Below, piece by piece: positions 1 through 7,730 of a DNA stretch of 52,633 nucleotides; position 1 is the stretch's first letter; each line of letters opens with the position of its first letter. Both the position numbers and the translations under genes were made by a program. A model generated the notes under the pieces. It was not told the DNA's origin, did no database searches, and saw only the letters and a program-made list of their open reading frames with translations. Source of the stretch: Pseudomonadota bacterium (GTDB lineage Bacteria; Pseudomonadota; Gammaproteobacteria; Burkholderiales; Nitrosomonadaceae). The stretch covers positions 1 through 52,633 of the forward strand of contig JAFEGA010000030.1 in the NCBI GenBank assembly GCA_018240285.1, written 5' to 3'.

Positions 1-101
1 ATGAGAAAAGAGGGCGCGAAATGGCGCGAATCGATTACTGACGTGCTTTGTTTGAATCCGAAGGGGTTTTTGGGAGTTTTGCTGCTAACTGCTTGAAGAC
101 G

Positions 102-127
102 CCTGTAGGAACATCAGATCCTACAGG
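102..127. terminator. Perfect 9-bp hairpin, possible terminator
   Basis: CCTGTAGGA is followed after 8 nt by its exact reverse complement TCCTACAGG. It lies just beyond the 3' end of the small minus-strand lipoprotein gene and could end that transcript or one entering from the left. Neither side has a clear T-run, so an intrinsic terminator is only a suggestion. The first 100 bases contain no gene that can be supported; a short in-frame tail of an upstream gene is possible. Confidence 0.35.
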
Positions 128-180
128 GTGTACCTTAACAACGTCGTGCGATAAATCGTTACTAAATACTAAAGTAACGA

Positions 181-339
181 TTATTTTCCTGGCAGCTCGT
201 TACGGCCTTCAGGTGCTTTACCTTCGTGCGTGGTGCCATAGTTATCCGAGCTTGCGCTTTCCGGTGCTGTAGGCTTGCCGCATGCGGTTAATAATGTTAA
301 TGCGAACATTGCTGCGATCAAAAATACTGAGAGTTTCAT
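181..339 (-). CDS. Small lipoprotein, 52 aa
   Basis: Reading the minus strand from an ATG at 339 gives a 52-residue protein. It has a short basic start (MKLSV), a hydrophobic run and the lipobox LLTAC, so Cys20 should be the lipidated first residue of the mature protein. The mature part is only about 33 residues, is Pro/Gly/Glu-rich, and has no recognisable domain. An AAGGA sequence lies about 11 nt upstream of the start. The organisation resembles entericidin-type mini-lipoproteins, but I see no specific match. It is too short for ordinary ORF cut-offs. The signal sequence and lipobox together make it convincing as a gene; the function is unknown. Confidence 0.7.
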   Translation of the reverse strand: MKLSVFLIAAMFALTLLTACGKPTAPESASSDNYGTTHEGKAPEGRNELPGK

Positions 340-451
340 TTATAGCTATATCCTTAAAATTTTAAAAAATACATCGCTTACTTTTTTACTACATTGCGAC
401 TATAGCATGATACAAGAAAAAATCACTGAAAAATTGTTATCTGGTATTTCC

Positions 452-1249
452 TTAAAGAATACCAATCAGCATGCGGATGCCCAAGCCATAAAGCAATACC
501 ACAAAGATTGTCCGTAGAATGGCTGTTTTGGTGGAATGCGTGAGCTTTGCCCCGAGCGGTGCTGTCAGCATGCTGGCGGCTACCAGCCAAAATAGTGCCG
601 GTAAATAAACATAACCGAGGCAATAATCGGGCAGTATTTCCGTTTGCAGCATGCCGTTTGCAACGTAACCGGCCGTACCGGCCAAGGCAATGGGAAAACC
701 GATGGCGGCGGCGGTGCCGATGGCGTGTTGTAGTTTAACGTTGCAGAGTGTCAGGAAAGGCACTGATAACAAACCGCCGCCAATTGCAACCAGACTGGAC
801 AGCGCGCCGATCACATTACCCACGAGAAACAGGCCTATTCGCCCGGGAAGCTGAAACATCGGACTGGGACGGAATTGCAGCAGCATTTGTGTGGCGGCGT
901 AAAAAATGAAAATGACGAAAATAATGCTCAACAACTGGCCGGTCATCGATCCTGCGAGGGTTGCGCCGCCGAATGTGCCGAGAAAAATGCCGGGGGTGAT
1001 GTTTTTCACGACCGGCCAATTCACCGCGCCATGCCGGTGATGCGTGCGTAAGCTGGCAGCCGACGTGAAAATGATCGTGGCCATCGTGGTGCCCAGCGCC
1101 AAATGGATGATGCGGTCGGCGGGAAAATCTTGCGCAGTGAATAGCGAAATCAGCACGGGCACGATGATGAGGCCGCCGCCGATGCCGAGCAATCCGGCGA
1201 AAAATCCGACAAATGCGCCAGTCAACAGATAGATCAACCACCATTCCAT
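452..1249 (-). CDS. TauE/SafE-family membrane permease
   Basis: The 265-residue protein is almost entirely hydrophobic, with about eight membrane segments. It opens with the family's first-half signature, a Gly-rich stretch (FVGFFAGLLGIGGGLIIVP) near residues 13-31. The matching second-half repeat (VIGALSSLVAIGGGLLSVP) lies near residues 145-163. These duplicated GIGGG/AIGGG loops are typical of the TauE/SafE (DUF81) family, whose members are thought to export sulfite, sulfoacetate or related organosulfur anions across the inner membrane. Length is normal for the family. The substrate cannot be read from sequence. It lies 32 bp downstream of the EVE-domain gene on the same strand, so the two may be co-transcribed. 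Confidence 0.88.
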   Translation of the reverse strand: MEWWLIYLLTGAFVGFFAGLLGIGGGLIIVPVLISLFTAQDFPADRIIHLALGTTMATIIFTSAASLRTHHRHGAVNWPVVKNITPGIFLGTFGGATLAGSMTGQLLSIIFVIFIFYAATQMLLQFRPSPMFQLPGRIGLFLVGNVIGALSSLVAIGGGLLSVPFLTLCNVKLQHAIGTAAAIGFPIALAGTAGYVANGMLQTEILPDYCLGYVYLPALFWLVAASMLTAPLGAKLTHSTKTAILRTIFVVLLYGLGIRMLIGIL

Positions 1250-1281
1250 GATTTAAGCCGGATAAAAAGAATCGAAGCGCA

Positions 1282-1737
1282 TTACAAAATGCCCATGATG
1301 AATTGCCATTCGGCCGGATCGACCGGCGTGATCGACAAGCGGTTGCCGGTCTGCAACACGCGCATGCGCTGTAGCTCAGGATATTGCCGCAATTCCTTGA
1401 TCGGGATCAGCCGGGTTCTTTGTTGCAGCGTAATCTCGACGTTAAACCAGCGCGGGTTGTCTTTGGCCGCTTTGGCATCGAAATACTTGCTGGCTGGGTC
1501 GAATTGCGTGGCATCCGGGTACGCCGGTTTACTCACGGCGGCAATGCCCATGATGCCGGGATCCTTGCAGCACGAATGATAAAAAAACACTTGATCGCCA
1601 ACCGTCATTTGATGGCGCATGAAATTGCGCGATTGATAATTGCGTACACCTTCCCATGCGACCGTCTGATTAGGCCGTGCGGCAAAATCATCGATACTGA
1701 ATTCATAGGGCTCGGATTTCATTAACCAGTAGCGCAT
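1282..1737 (-). CDS. EVE-domain protein
   Basis: The 151-residue protein is a single EVE domain (PUA-like fold). The N-terminal YWLMKSEPYEFSIDD and the following W-x-G-V-R-N-Y-Q-S-R-N motif are diagnostic, as is the GDQVFFYHS segment around residues 47-55. Family members bind modified bases in DNA or RNA; the human relative is THYN1. In bacteria they occur both as stand-alone housekeeping genes and fused to restriction-type enzymes. Here the gene stands alone beside a permease, which favours the housekeeping form. The start is the ATG at 1737; no strong ribosome-binding site is visible. Confidence 0.9.
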   Translation of the reverse strand: MRYWLMKSEPYEFSIDDFAARPNQTVAWEGVRNYQSRNFMRHQMTVGDQVFFYHSCCKDPGIMGIAAVSKPAYPDATQFDPASKYFDAKAAKDNPRWFNVEITLQQRTRLIPIKELRQYPELQRMRVLQTGNRLSITPVDPAEWQFIMGIL

Positions 1738-1960
1738 GTTCTGAGTGGATTTTTTGTCCGGCAGTTTAGCGGGAAGCCGCCAATTATAGTAGCTCTAGGT
1801 TGTCTGAGTTGATAATATCTGATGAGTTGCTGTGCCATTGAACTTTGCCAATCGCCATTTGGTAAAACTCCGGAATGATGTTATTGCATTTTGGCAGGCA
1901 GTTTTTTCACCGGATCGAGAAGGTTTCGATCTACGAAAATGGATTGTAGTTTATCGCTAA

Positions 1961-2188
1961 TTGATTTTCTCAGTGTTGCTTGCCCGTGGTGAGACTTTGC
2001 CCGAGGCGTTTGGTTGCTGGAATTCCATCTACAAAAGATTCAATTTGCGATCATCCAGTAGCGAGTGGATCAGAGTTTTCAATGCGCTAGTCACTGACCC
2101 GGATTGGGGGAATTTATTGATGGCAGCATCATCTTCTAATCCTTATGTAGATTGCCAACCAACTCTATTCCCGTTTCTGAAGGGTTAG
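1961..2188 (+). pseudogene. IS5-family transposase remnant
   Basis: The translation contains LPEAFGCWNSIYKRF followed by a short spacer, then RVFNALVTDPDW and LLMAAS. This order is the N-terminal helix-turn-helix part of IS5/IS1031-type transposases (consensus LPERYGPW..VYNRF ... W..IL..L..D.D..WLMIDGS). Only about 60 residues remain, the Asp of the usual DGS/DST motif is already altered, and the DDE core is missing. No terminal repeats were found nearby. It is a decayed fragment. Confidence 0.6.
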
Positions 2189-2390
2189 GTTCAAGTGAGT
2201 AAGCAAGATTGATCGCTTGGATTTTATAGTACAAGTTGCGCGCTTCTATTATTAGGATAACTTCTGCAATAAGAATTCCTGTAATTAAATATCGTATAAA
2301 CATAAAATCTCTCCCCGCTTTTCTCTACCGAGAATCTTTACGATAAGAAAAATTTAGGTTTCTGCCTATGAGTTTTCGCACATTGAATTA

Positions 2391-2642
2391 ACGATTGCGC
2401 AAAGGCTCATTGCGCAGTTGTGGTATTCAAATTTTTAATGACCTTCAACAACTCTAAGGCAATTTATTGCAGATTCTTCTGGTCAATGAACCACACTGCG
2501 CATTGCATTCGCTATGGCAGGATTTGACAGAGCAAGTTGCCAAGATCGAGATTCTGGAAGGACTGGATACCTTAAACGATCTGGACTGAATGCACTGCTT
2601 GAAGAACGCAAGATGCGCATTGCAATCAGCGTATATGGTTAT
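2391..2642 (+). pseudogene. Remnant of Rep-type replication gene, cut by IS3
   Basis: This stretch matches the 3' half of the intact gene at 20670-21752 (about positions 21303-21590) at the nucleotide level. Shared blocks include CTATGGCAGGATTT and GAGCAAGTTGCCAAGATCG. Relative to the intact copy it has lost about 40 nt and has in-frame stops (for example TGA where the intact copy reads ATATGA). It ends where the IS3 element starts. It shows that a second element of the same kind as the right-hand module of the island once existed here, outside the present island boundaries. Confidence 0.8.
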
Positions 2643-2681
2643 TGAATCGCCCCGGTATTTCCGGAGACTATTTGTCTTGAG

Positions 2682-3554
2682 TCAAACCGCATCGGCTGAC
2701 TCCCTTAGTTGGTGATAATATGCCATTTCAAATTCTGCCGGCGGAATATTTCCGATCGGCTCCAGTAATCGGCGATTGTTAAACCAATCCACCCATTCCA
2801 AGGCCGCAAACTCCACATCGTCGATATTGCGCCAAGGGCCACGATGCCGGATAACCTCGGTCTTGTATAATCCGTTAATTGTTTCAGCCAGCGCATTGTC
2901 ATAAGAATCTCCGACACTACCAACAGAAGCTTGAATATTGGCCTCAATCAGGCGTTCCGTATAGCGAATCGACAAATATTGGCAACCGTGGTCGCTATGA
3001 TGAATTAACCCCTCGATTTTCCGCCGCGCCCACAGTGCCTGTTCCAATGCATCCAGTACTAAATCGGTGTGCAATGACCGTCTGACCCGCCAGCCAACAA
3101 TGTATCTGGCAAAAACATCGGTTATAAAAGCCACATAAACAAACCCCGTCCACGTTGCAACAAAGGTAATATCTGCGGCCCACAGCTGATTCGGACGAGT
3201 GGCTACAAATTGCCGATTGACTTTGTCGGCTGGACAGGCAATTAAGACATCTGCAATGGTTGTCCGGCACCTCTTGCCGCGCCGGATACCTTGCATCCCA
3301 AGCTTCTTCATCAACCGCTCAACTGTGCAACGAGCAACGCCAATGCCTTCTCGCAACAATTGCCGCCATAATTTACGAGCATCATAAACGAGGAAATTGC
3401 CTTTCCATACCCGTCGTATGTCGAGTTCCAATTTCATGTCACGCTTGATGCATTCAGGCAATCGATCAGAGTTTCTTTCGCGTGCTTTATGTTCGTAATA
3501 GCTCGATGGGGCAATCCGGATTTGTTCGCAGATTGGCTCGACCCCATACTGTTA
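2682..3554 (-). pseudogene. IS3 OrfB transposase with in-frame stop
   Basis: The longest open part (2682-3461, 259 aa) is an IS3-group integrase core. It has the DDE motif in the usual context: Asp in LWAADITFVATW, Asp in HHSDHGCQY, Glu in LAETINGLYK. Reading further upstream in the same frame gives the normal family N-terminus (MMMVFVDQHR, then QYGVEPICEQIR). These two parts are separated by a TAA codon at 3554-3552, which replaces an expected codon after the Arg. The protein would therefore be truncated after 10 residues unless it restarted internally. The remainder is intact, so the lesion looks recent. Confidence 0.85.
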
Positions 3555-3555
3555 T

Positions 3556-3870
3556 CTATGCTGATCGACAAATACCATCATCATTTCGACCGGCGGTCGA
3601 GCTCCGCCTGGGCAAATTTGCACGCTTCAGCTCACGATTTTCCCGTTCCAGTTCCTTGAGCCGTTCCCGATCCGATGTCGACATACCGCCTCGAATTCCC
3701 TGATCCGTCCCCGCTTTTCTTACCCATGTCTGCAATGTTTCCGCTGTGCAGCCAATCTTCGATGCAATCGATTTAATCGCCGGCCACTGCGATCCATGCT
3801 CTTTTTGCTCAAATACCAATCTTACCGCTCGCTTTCGTACTTCCGGTGAATAACTGATTTGATTCTTCAT
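3556..3870 (-). pseudogene. IS3 OrfA, 3' end deleted and frameshifted
   Basis: The first 85 or so residues form a typical IS3 OrfA: helix-turn-helix ([15 protein letters not shown] ... [20 protein letters not shown]) followed by a Leu/Glu-rich helix (ERLKELERENRELKRAN). After RAN the family continues with EILRKASA-type residues and ends in AQAELDRR. Here the coding DNA jumps from GCAAAT straight to TTGCCCAGGCGGAGC. About 30 nt are missing and the frame has shifted, giving an unrelated tail. The deletion also removes the slippery region needed for the OrfAB fusion. Confidence 0.8.
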
Positions 3871-3944
3871 CTTCTCTTCCTCTCAAATCATTTTATCTCC
3901 GGAAAATCCGGGGCGATTCAGAGTTGGCTATGTTCATTCGTAAC

Positions 3945-4065
3945 ATTTACCCTTGTCGATGCACTGGAACAGGAGCAACTGTACTTGATGCCAATGTCAG
4001 CGCCCCTTCGATGGCTATATCGAAGTCTTGGCATGCATATCCAGCCCTACCTGGTCACACTGTAG
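3945..4065 (+). pseudogene. Probable IS21-type transposase (IstA) fragment
   Basis: In one frame the DNA encodes LVDALEQEQLYLMPMSAP. After a one-base shift it continues FDGYIEVLACISSPTW. Together this resembles the IstA region with consensus LMPLPAPFDGYVE..ARVSSTCLV. Only about 40 residues survive, with a frameshift in the middle. Assignment rests on this short motif and is tentative. The rest of the 3921-4129 interval holds nothing else I can support; a CTTCGAT/ATCGAAG hairpin and a GTTAGGC heptamer at 4073 were noted. Confidence 0.4.
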
Positions 4066-4129
4066 CGCAACCGTTAGGCAGGTTGATAACTACTTTACAC
4101 ACTATTGTCACCAACCTACCGGATGATTA

Positions 4130-6583
4130 CTACACGCTCAGGTTCCAACCGATACGATAGTAGCCGTGGTTTTCTCCTCCGGGATTATCTATGTGATAAA
4201 CAACCATGTCCTTGCGCCCGTTTCCATCAATATCCGATACAGCGACACCGCCACCCTGGTTCTCCCAACCAAACCAACCGGGGATAGCGCGAACCTCTGA
4301 CCAACCGCCAGTTACATCTCCGGCTGCATTAAGACTCCACCCAATACGGAAGTACCCGTGGTTATCTCCGCCGGGATTGTCGATGTGAAAGACAATCAGT
4401 TCTGGCCTTCCATCGCCATTAAGGTCGGCGATTGCAATACCACCGCCTTGGTCCTCCGACCCAAACCACCCAGGAATTGCCTTGATGGTGGACCATCCCC
4501 CGGTAACGTCCCCCGCGGAGTTTAGATTCCACCCGATCCGGTAGTACCCGTGGTTTTCACCTCCAGGGTTATCGATGTGGTAAACAATCAAATCCTGCGA
4601 TCCGTTTCCATTGATATCCGCCAGGGCAACTCCGGCACCTTGATTCTCAGCACCAAACCAGCCGGGTACTGCCTTGATAGGAGACCAGCCGCCGGTAGGG
4701 TCGCCCGCAGTATTGAGATTCCACCCAATCCGGTAATAACCATGATTTTCGCCGCCAGGGTTATCGATATGGAATACCAACAAATCCACCGTTCCGTTAC
4801 GATTAATGTCGGCCAGTGCAACACCTGCTCCTTGGTCTTCGGCGCCAAACCATCCGGGAACCGCTTTTATCGGAGACCAGGATTGTACATTTCCGGAGTT
4901 ATCCAAATCCCAACCTATTCGATAGTACCCATGATTTTCCCCACCAGGATTATCGATATGGAATACCAATAGATCCTGCCGGCCATTTCTCGATATATCG
5001 GCAACGGCAATATCGCCCTCCTGATCTTCTGCACCGAACCAGCCGGGAATCAGACGCGGAGAATCCCAGCGTAACAGCGCGGCTTGAACTGCCTTGAGTG
5101 CATTGATTCGGCCGAAACCGGTAAGATTGTCATAACCTGACGCCCCAAGATCATCAGTAGACGCCCGCAAAATTGTCTCAACCTCGGTACCCCTCAGATT
5201 GGGATTCACTGATAAGATCAATGCTGCCACACCGGCTACATGGGGTGTGGCGGCTGAAGTGCCATTAAAGGTAGTGACATAATCACCGCTGCGATTGTAG
5301 CCACGAGCGCCACTGATATCTGTAGTGGTGATGTGAACACCTGGAGCGCTGACATCCACCTCGGGGCCAAATCTACCTCCCCACCAATTCTCACCATCTC
5401 TGCTTGTTGGACTTTTGGGTTCACCCCATTCATTGCTTGCCGCAACAGTAATAACTTCAGGCAAAGTGCCAGGATATGATGTTGAGGTATTTGTGTCCCC
5501 TGCTCTATAGTTACCGGCAGCAAATACAACCACGCAGCCTCGTCCGCCTCGTCCGGCAGTTCTTGCATTGCGGATGGCGTTCGTAATTGCGGTCGAAGGG
5601 GAACCACCACCCCAACTATTACTCAATACATCCGCGCCTCGTGCCACTGCGGTATTGATTCCGTCGGCAATCTGGGCGTCACTCGTTACCCAACCACCAC
5701 CCGCACCATAGGCAATCCGAATACCCATAATGCGGCAATTCGGCGCTACGCCACTAACTCCAGTTCCGTTGCCGCTCGCGGCTGCGGCGATTCCTGCACA
5801 AGCGGTTCCATGAGCATCATCGTTGCTGGGGTTCGGATCATTGATGCGTCTTACCGCATCATAGCCTGTGACCAACTTGCCAGGTATGTTGAGATCCGGG
5901 TGACTGTAATCAACTCCTTCGTCGATGATAGCTATCGTGATATTCGCAGAGCCTCGGCTGATATCCCAGGCGCTTACCGCATGGATGTCCTGCCCTACAG
6001 TACCTCCCCCTTGCCCGGTATTTCGTAGCGCCCATTGCTGAGGGAACAGGGGATCATTCGGGATAAAGGCCGGTTTGAGCAATCGCACGAAGTTCGGTTG
6101 TGAGTAGATAGTCAGCCCACTGTCGTGATAGCGATTCGCCATTGTTATTGCGTCAGTGCCCGCATCTTGTTGCACGGCCAAAACAAAAGCGTTTCGTTCC
6201 CATTGAGACTCGTTGACTATTTTTACTTTGTTCTGGTCGTTGAACTGGTCGATCTGGTTTCTGGTTACCTCCGGTTTGAATTGGACGTTGAATTCCTCCG
6301 TGATAATCATTGAGGTGCTATCCGGCGCGGTGAATACCTTCAGTTCGGCAGTGTCAGGCGGGAGTGCTGTCGCAGCTGCTTTGGATGCTTGAGTGCTTAA
6401 CTCATAGAGCACGATTCCATTTCCCAAATCAAGGCCGGTCGAGTGTGGAGAAACCGCTCCAACTGCTGCTGCGACACCTCTTCGAGTATCAGGAGAAGCT
6501 GCTTTAGCAAAACGTACGGCGCGGTGTGTCGATGAGGATTGTAGTGAAATTTTCTTGCCTTCATACCAGTAATAGTCTGACAT
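4130..6583 (-). CDS. Subtilisin-family serine protease with C-terminal FG-GAP-like repeats
   Basis: With the start placed at 6583 (GGAGAG shortly upstream, then ATGTCAGAC) the protein has 817 residues. A longer reading from 6646 lacks this ribosome-binding site. Residues about 1-200 are a propeptide-like region. Residues about 205-500 are the S8 peptidase domain with the triad Asp221 (AIIDEGVDYSHPDLN), His258 (DDAHGTACAG) and Ser443 (GTSAATPHVAG), plus the oxyanion Asn358 (FAAGN). Residues about 510-817 are five 63-64-residue repeats beginning PGWFG and containing VFHIDNPGGENHGYYRIGW, each with a D-x-N-x-N-G-type calcium-binding loop as in VCBS/FG-GAP repeats. No signal peptide or membrane segment is visible at the N-terminus, so the export route, if any, is unclear. 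Confidence 0.88.
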   Translation of the reverse strand: MSDYYWYEGKKISLQSSSTHRAVRFAKAASPDTRRGVAAAVGAVSPHSTGLDLGNGIVLYELSTQASKAAATALPPDTAELKVFTAPDSTSMIITEEFNVQFKPEVTRNQIDQFNDQNKVKIVNESQWERNAFVLAVQQDAGTDAITMANRYHDSGLTIYSQPNFVRLLKPAFIPNDPLFPQQWALRNTGQGGGTVGQDIHAVSAWDISRGSANITIAIIDEGVDYSHPDLNIPGKLVTGYDAVRRINDPNPSNDDAHGTACAGIAAAASGNGTGVSGVAPNCRIMGIRIAYGAGGGWVTSDAQIADGINTAVARGADVLSNSWGGGSPSTAITNAIRNARTAGRGGRGCVVVFAAGNYRAGDTNTSTSYPGTLPEVITVAASNEWGEPKSPTSRDGENWWGGRFGPEVDVSAPGVHITTTDISGARGYNRSGDYVTTFNGTSAATPHVAGVAALILSVNPNLRGTEVETILRASTDDLGASGYDNLTGFGRINALKAVQAALLRWDSPRLIPGWFGAEDQEGDIAVADISRNGRQDLLVFHIDNPGGENHGYYRIGWDLDNSGNVQSWSPIKAVPGWFGAEDQGAGVALADINRNGTVDLLVFHIDNPGGENHGYYRIGWNLNTAGDPTGGWSPIKAVPGWFGAENQGAGVALADINGNGSQDLIVYHIDNPGGENHGYYRIGWNLNSAGDVTGGWSTIKAIPGWFGSEDQGGGIAIADLNGDGRPELIVFHIDNPGGDNHGYFRIGWSLNAAGDVTGGWSEVRAIPGWFGWENQGGGVAVSDIDGNGRKDMVVYHIDNPGGENHGYYRIGWNLSV
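4133..5050 (-). repeat. Five tandem ~190-bp coding repeats
   Basis: The 3' third of the subtilase gene consists of five tandem units of about 190 bp. Each encodes PGWFG, a D-I-N-G-N-G-type loop, VFHIDNPGG, then YYRIGW. The copies are very similar at the protein level but differ at many silent positions, so they are not a fresh amplification. Such DNA can change copy number by recombination. Confidence 0.85.
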
Positions 6584-6668
6584 GGTTTCTCTCCTATTTT
6601 GTTGGAGGCATGGGATAAAGCTCTCGTGTTTGCCTCCGAAAATCACACGATCGCTAATTCAGGTGCGA

Positions 6669-6735
6669 TGCCCGACAATTAACTGTTACATAACCATCTT
6701 TAACTCTATTCCGTCGTGTGCAGTCGCTTGTTAGG
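6669..6735 (-). other. Possible attC-like site (weak)
   Basis: On the minus strand GCCTAAC starts this segment, matching the attC R'' consensus RYYYAAC. The first 16 nt (GCCTAACAAGCGACTG) are imperfectly complementary to the last 16 (about 11 of 16), as attC outer arms are. The closing heptamer is GTCGGGC instead of GTTRRRY and the inner arms pair poorly. It lies 14 bp beyond the stop of the ORF at 6749-7135, where a cassette's attC would be expected. Only suggestive. Confidence 0.25.
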
Positions 6736-6748
6736 CAACCGAAATAGG

Positions 6749-7135
6749 TTAGTTCAAGAATAAGAACTTCTCTTTAAAGATTTGATGCTTTGCCGTAAAT
6801 CGGAATCGATACAATTGATCAGATTTGAGTTTAGGCAATTCAATGATTTCCTTGCCTGGAAATTTCCGCTGAGCTTGCTTGAAAAGACCAATGAGAACAA
6901 AGATGACAAAATTAGAATGTGCCATGATAGTGTCTAAAAGAGTTGTTATATACACCGAGTCCTGACTAAGAAGAAAAACTTGTGAGTGAGTCGCGGAATC
7001 GATATGAATTGCCGTGAATAGAAAGCGGTCCATCGAATCCCCCGAGGACTGAAAGCGAGTTCTCAGCCTTGAGGACTGAGCACAACCGAAGGTTGTCTCA
7101 AATAGAAAGATGACAATCAAAGTTGCAGAATACAT
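6749..7135 (-). CDS. Hypothetical ORF, 128 aa, doubtful
   Basis: The open frame encodes an N-terminal hydrophobic stretch (MYSATLIVIFLFETTFGC) that could be a signal or lipoprotein sequence, a central hydrophobic segment (FVIFVLIGLF) and a basic C-terminal half. No family is recognised. The region is AT-rich compared with the core genes to its left. No good ribosome-binding site is seen. It could be a genuine cassette-type gene (see the weak attC-like site beyond its stop) or a chance ORF. Confidence 0.3.
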   Translation of the reverse strand: MYSATLIVIFLFETTFGCAQSSRLRTRFQSSGDSMDRFLFTAIHIDSATHSQVFLLSQDSVYITTLLDTIMAHSNFVIFVLIGLFKQAQRKFPGKEIIELPKLKSDQLYRFRFTAKHQIFKEKFLFLN

Positions 7136-7610
7136 GACAATGACATGACAATGTGTTGATCATGACTTGCGGCTACCTCACATATGTTAAATTGCATGTC
7201 TATCGAGATTTTGACAAAACTGCTTTTTTATTAGCATGAAGACCGCATAGCGCTTAAGTCAGCAGTTTAATCTTGCTTAAAGCAGATTATCTGTGATAAA
7301 TATCACAATAAGGAAAGAGATACTTTCTGTAGTTTTGAAGATCTTTGCTAAATGTATAATAAGTAATTGAAGGATTTATGTGGCTGGAAGTGCAGGAATA
7401 TGCGTTACGCCAAGTTTGTAACCGAAAATATGGCGTTTGTTGCATCCAGAATTGAGTCGATACGTGACAGTAAAGTCATGCTGTTGTCACGATACGAATT
7501 CGGGGAATACTGCTGAGTCGGATAAATGTTCTGCGTCAGATTTACCTTTACCGACTTGCAATCATGAAGTCCAGCGATTAGTGGCCATCTCCGTAACTCC
7601 AAGAAAAATA
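7136..7610. other. Intergenic stretch left of the island
   Basis: No gene supported. It begins with a short direct repeat (ACATGACAATG at about 7131 and 7143). Open frames here are short and show no family features. One (7437-7652) merely reads into the tRNA-derived repeat. The last part should be the original chromosomal sequence downstream of tRNA-Asn before the island inserted. Confidence 0.5.
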
Positions 7611-7655
7611 TGGCTCCCCGACCAGGGCTCGAACCTGGGACCTGCGGATTAACAG
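7611..7655 (-). repeat. Left attachment site: 45-bp partial copy of tRNA-Asn
   Basis: Identical over 45 bp to 23711-23755. It corresponds to the tRNA-Asn sequence from the anticodon loop (CTGTTAATCC in tRNA sense) to the 3' CCA. The anticodon stem's 5' side, D-arm and acceptor 5' strand are missing, so it cannot form a tRNA. Identity stops abruptly on both sides, marking the recombination core. Confidence 0.9.
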
Positions 7656-7690
7656 GTGTAATATCTAACTGTTTTTATTAATATTGAACT

Positions 7691-7730
7691 CGTCAGTGCT
7701 CGCCAACACTCGCCAATAATCGTCAGATTT
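7691..7730. repeat. Four 10-bp tandem repeats inside the left island end
   Basis: Four consecutive decamers, CGTCAGTGCT, CGCCAACACT, CGCCAATAAT and CGTCAGATTT, follow a CGYCA start pattern at exact 10-bp spacing, 36 bp inside the attachment core. Helical-phase repeats at this position are what arm-type integrase-binding sites of tyrosine-integrase elements look like. They could alternatively bind a Rep protein (iterons). Confidence 0.5.

Larger units (their letters stand above)
2643..3920 (-). mobile_element. IS3-family insertion sequence, degenerate
   Basis: The element is 1278 bp long. Its ends are 25-bp inverted repeats (left TGAATCGCCCCGG...; right the same, inverted) that differ only at two adjacent positions. 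It starts with TG and ends with CA as IS3-family elements do. Inside are orfA and orfB of the IS3 type on the minus strand. Both are damaged, so the copy cannot make its OrfAB transposase. Flanking bases do not form a 3-4-bp target duplication (…GGTTAT on the left, GAGTTG… on the right), so one flank has been rearranged since insertion. Confidence 0.88.

Noticed and set aside
1044..1232. Short plus-strand frame opposite the TauE/SafE gene
   Set aside because: It lies entirely inside a well-supported gene on the other strand and has no family features.
4022..4080. GTTAGGC heptamer beyond the subtilase stop as a cassette end
   Set aside because: No complementary heptamer or paired arms could be found on the IS3 side, and the segment reads as a transposase fragment.
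7437..7652. 71-codon frame ending WLPDQGSNLGPAD
   Set aside because: Its end is simply the antisense reading of the tRNA-Asn copy, the same words as the end of the serine recombinase. No start signal or domain.
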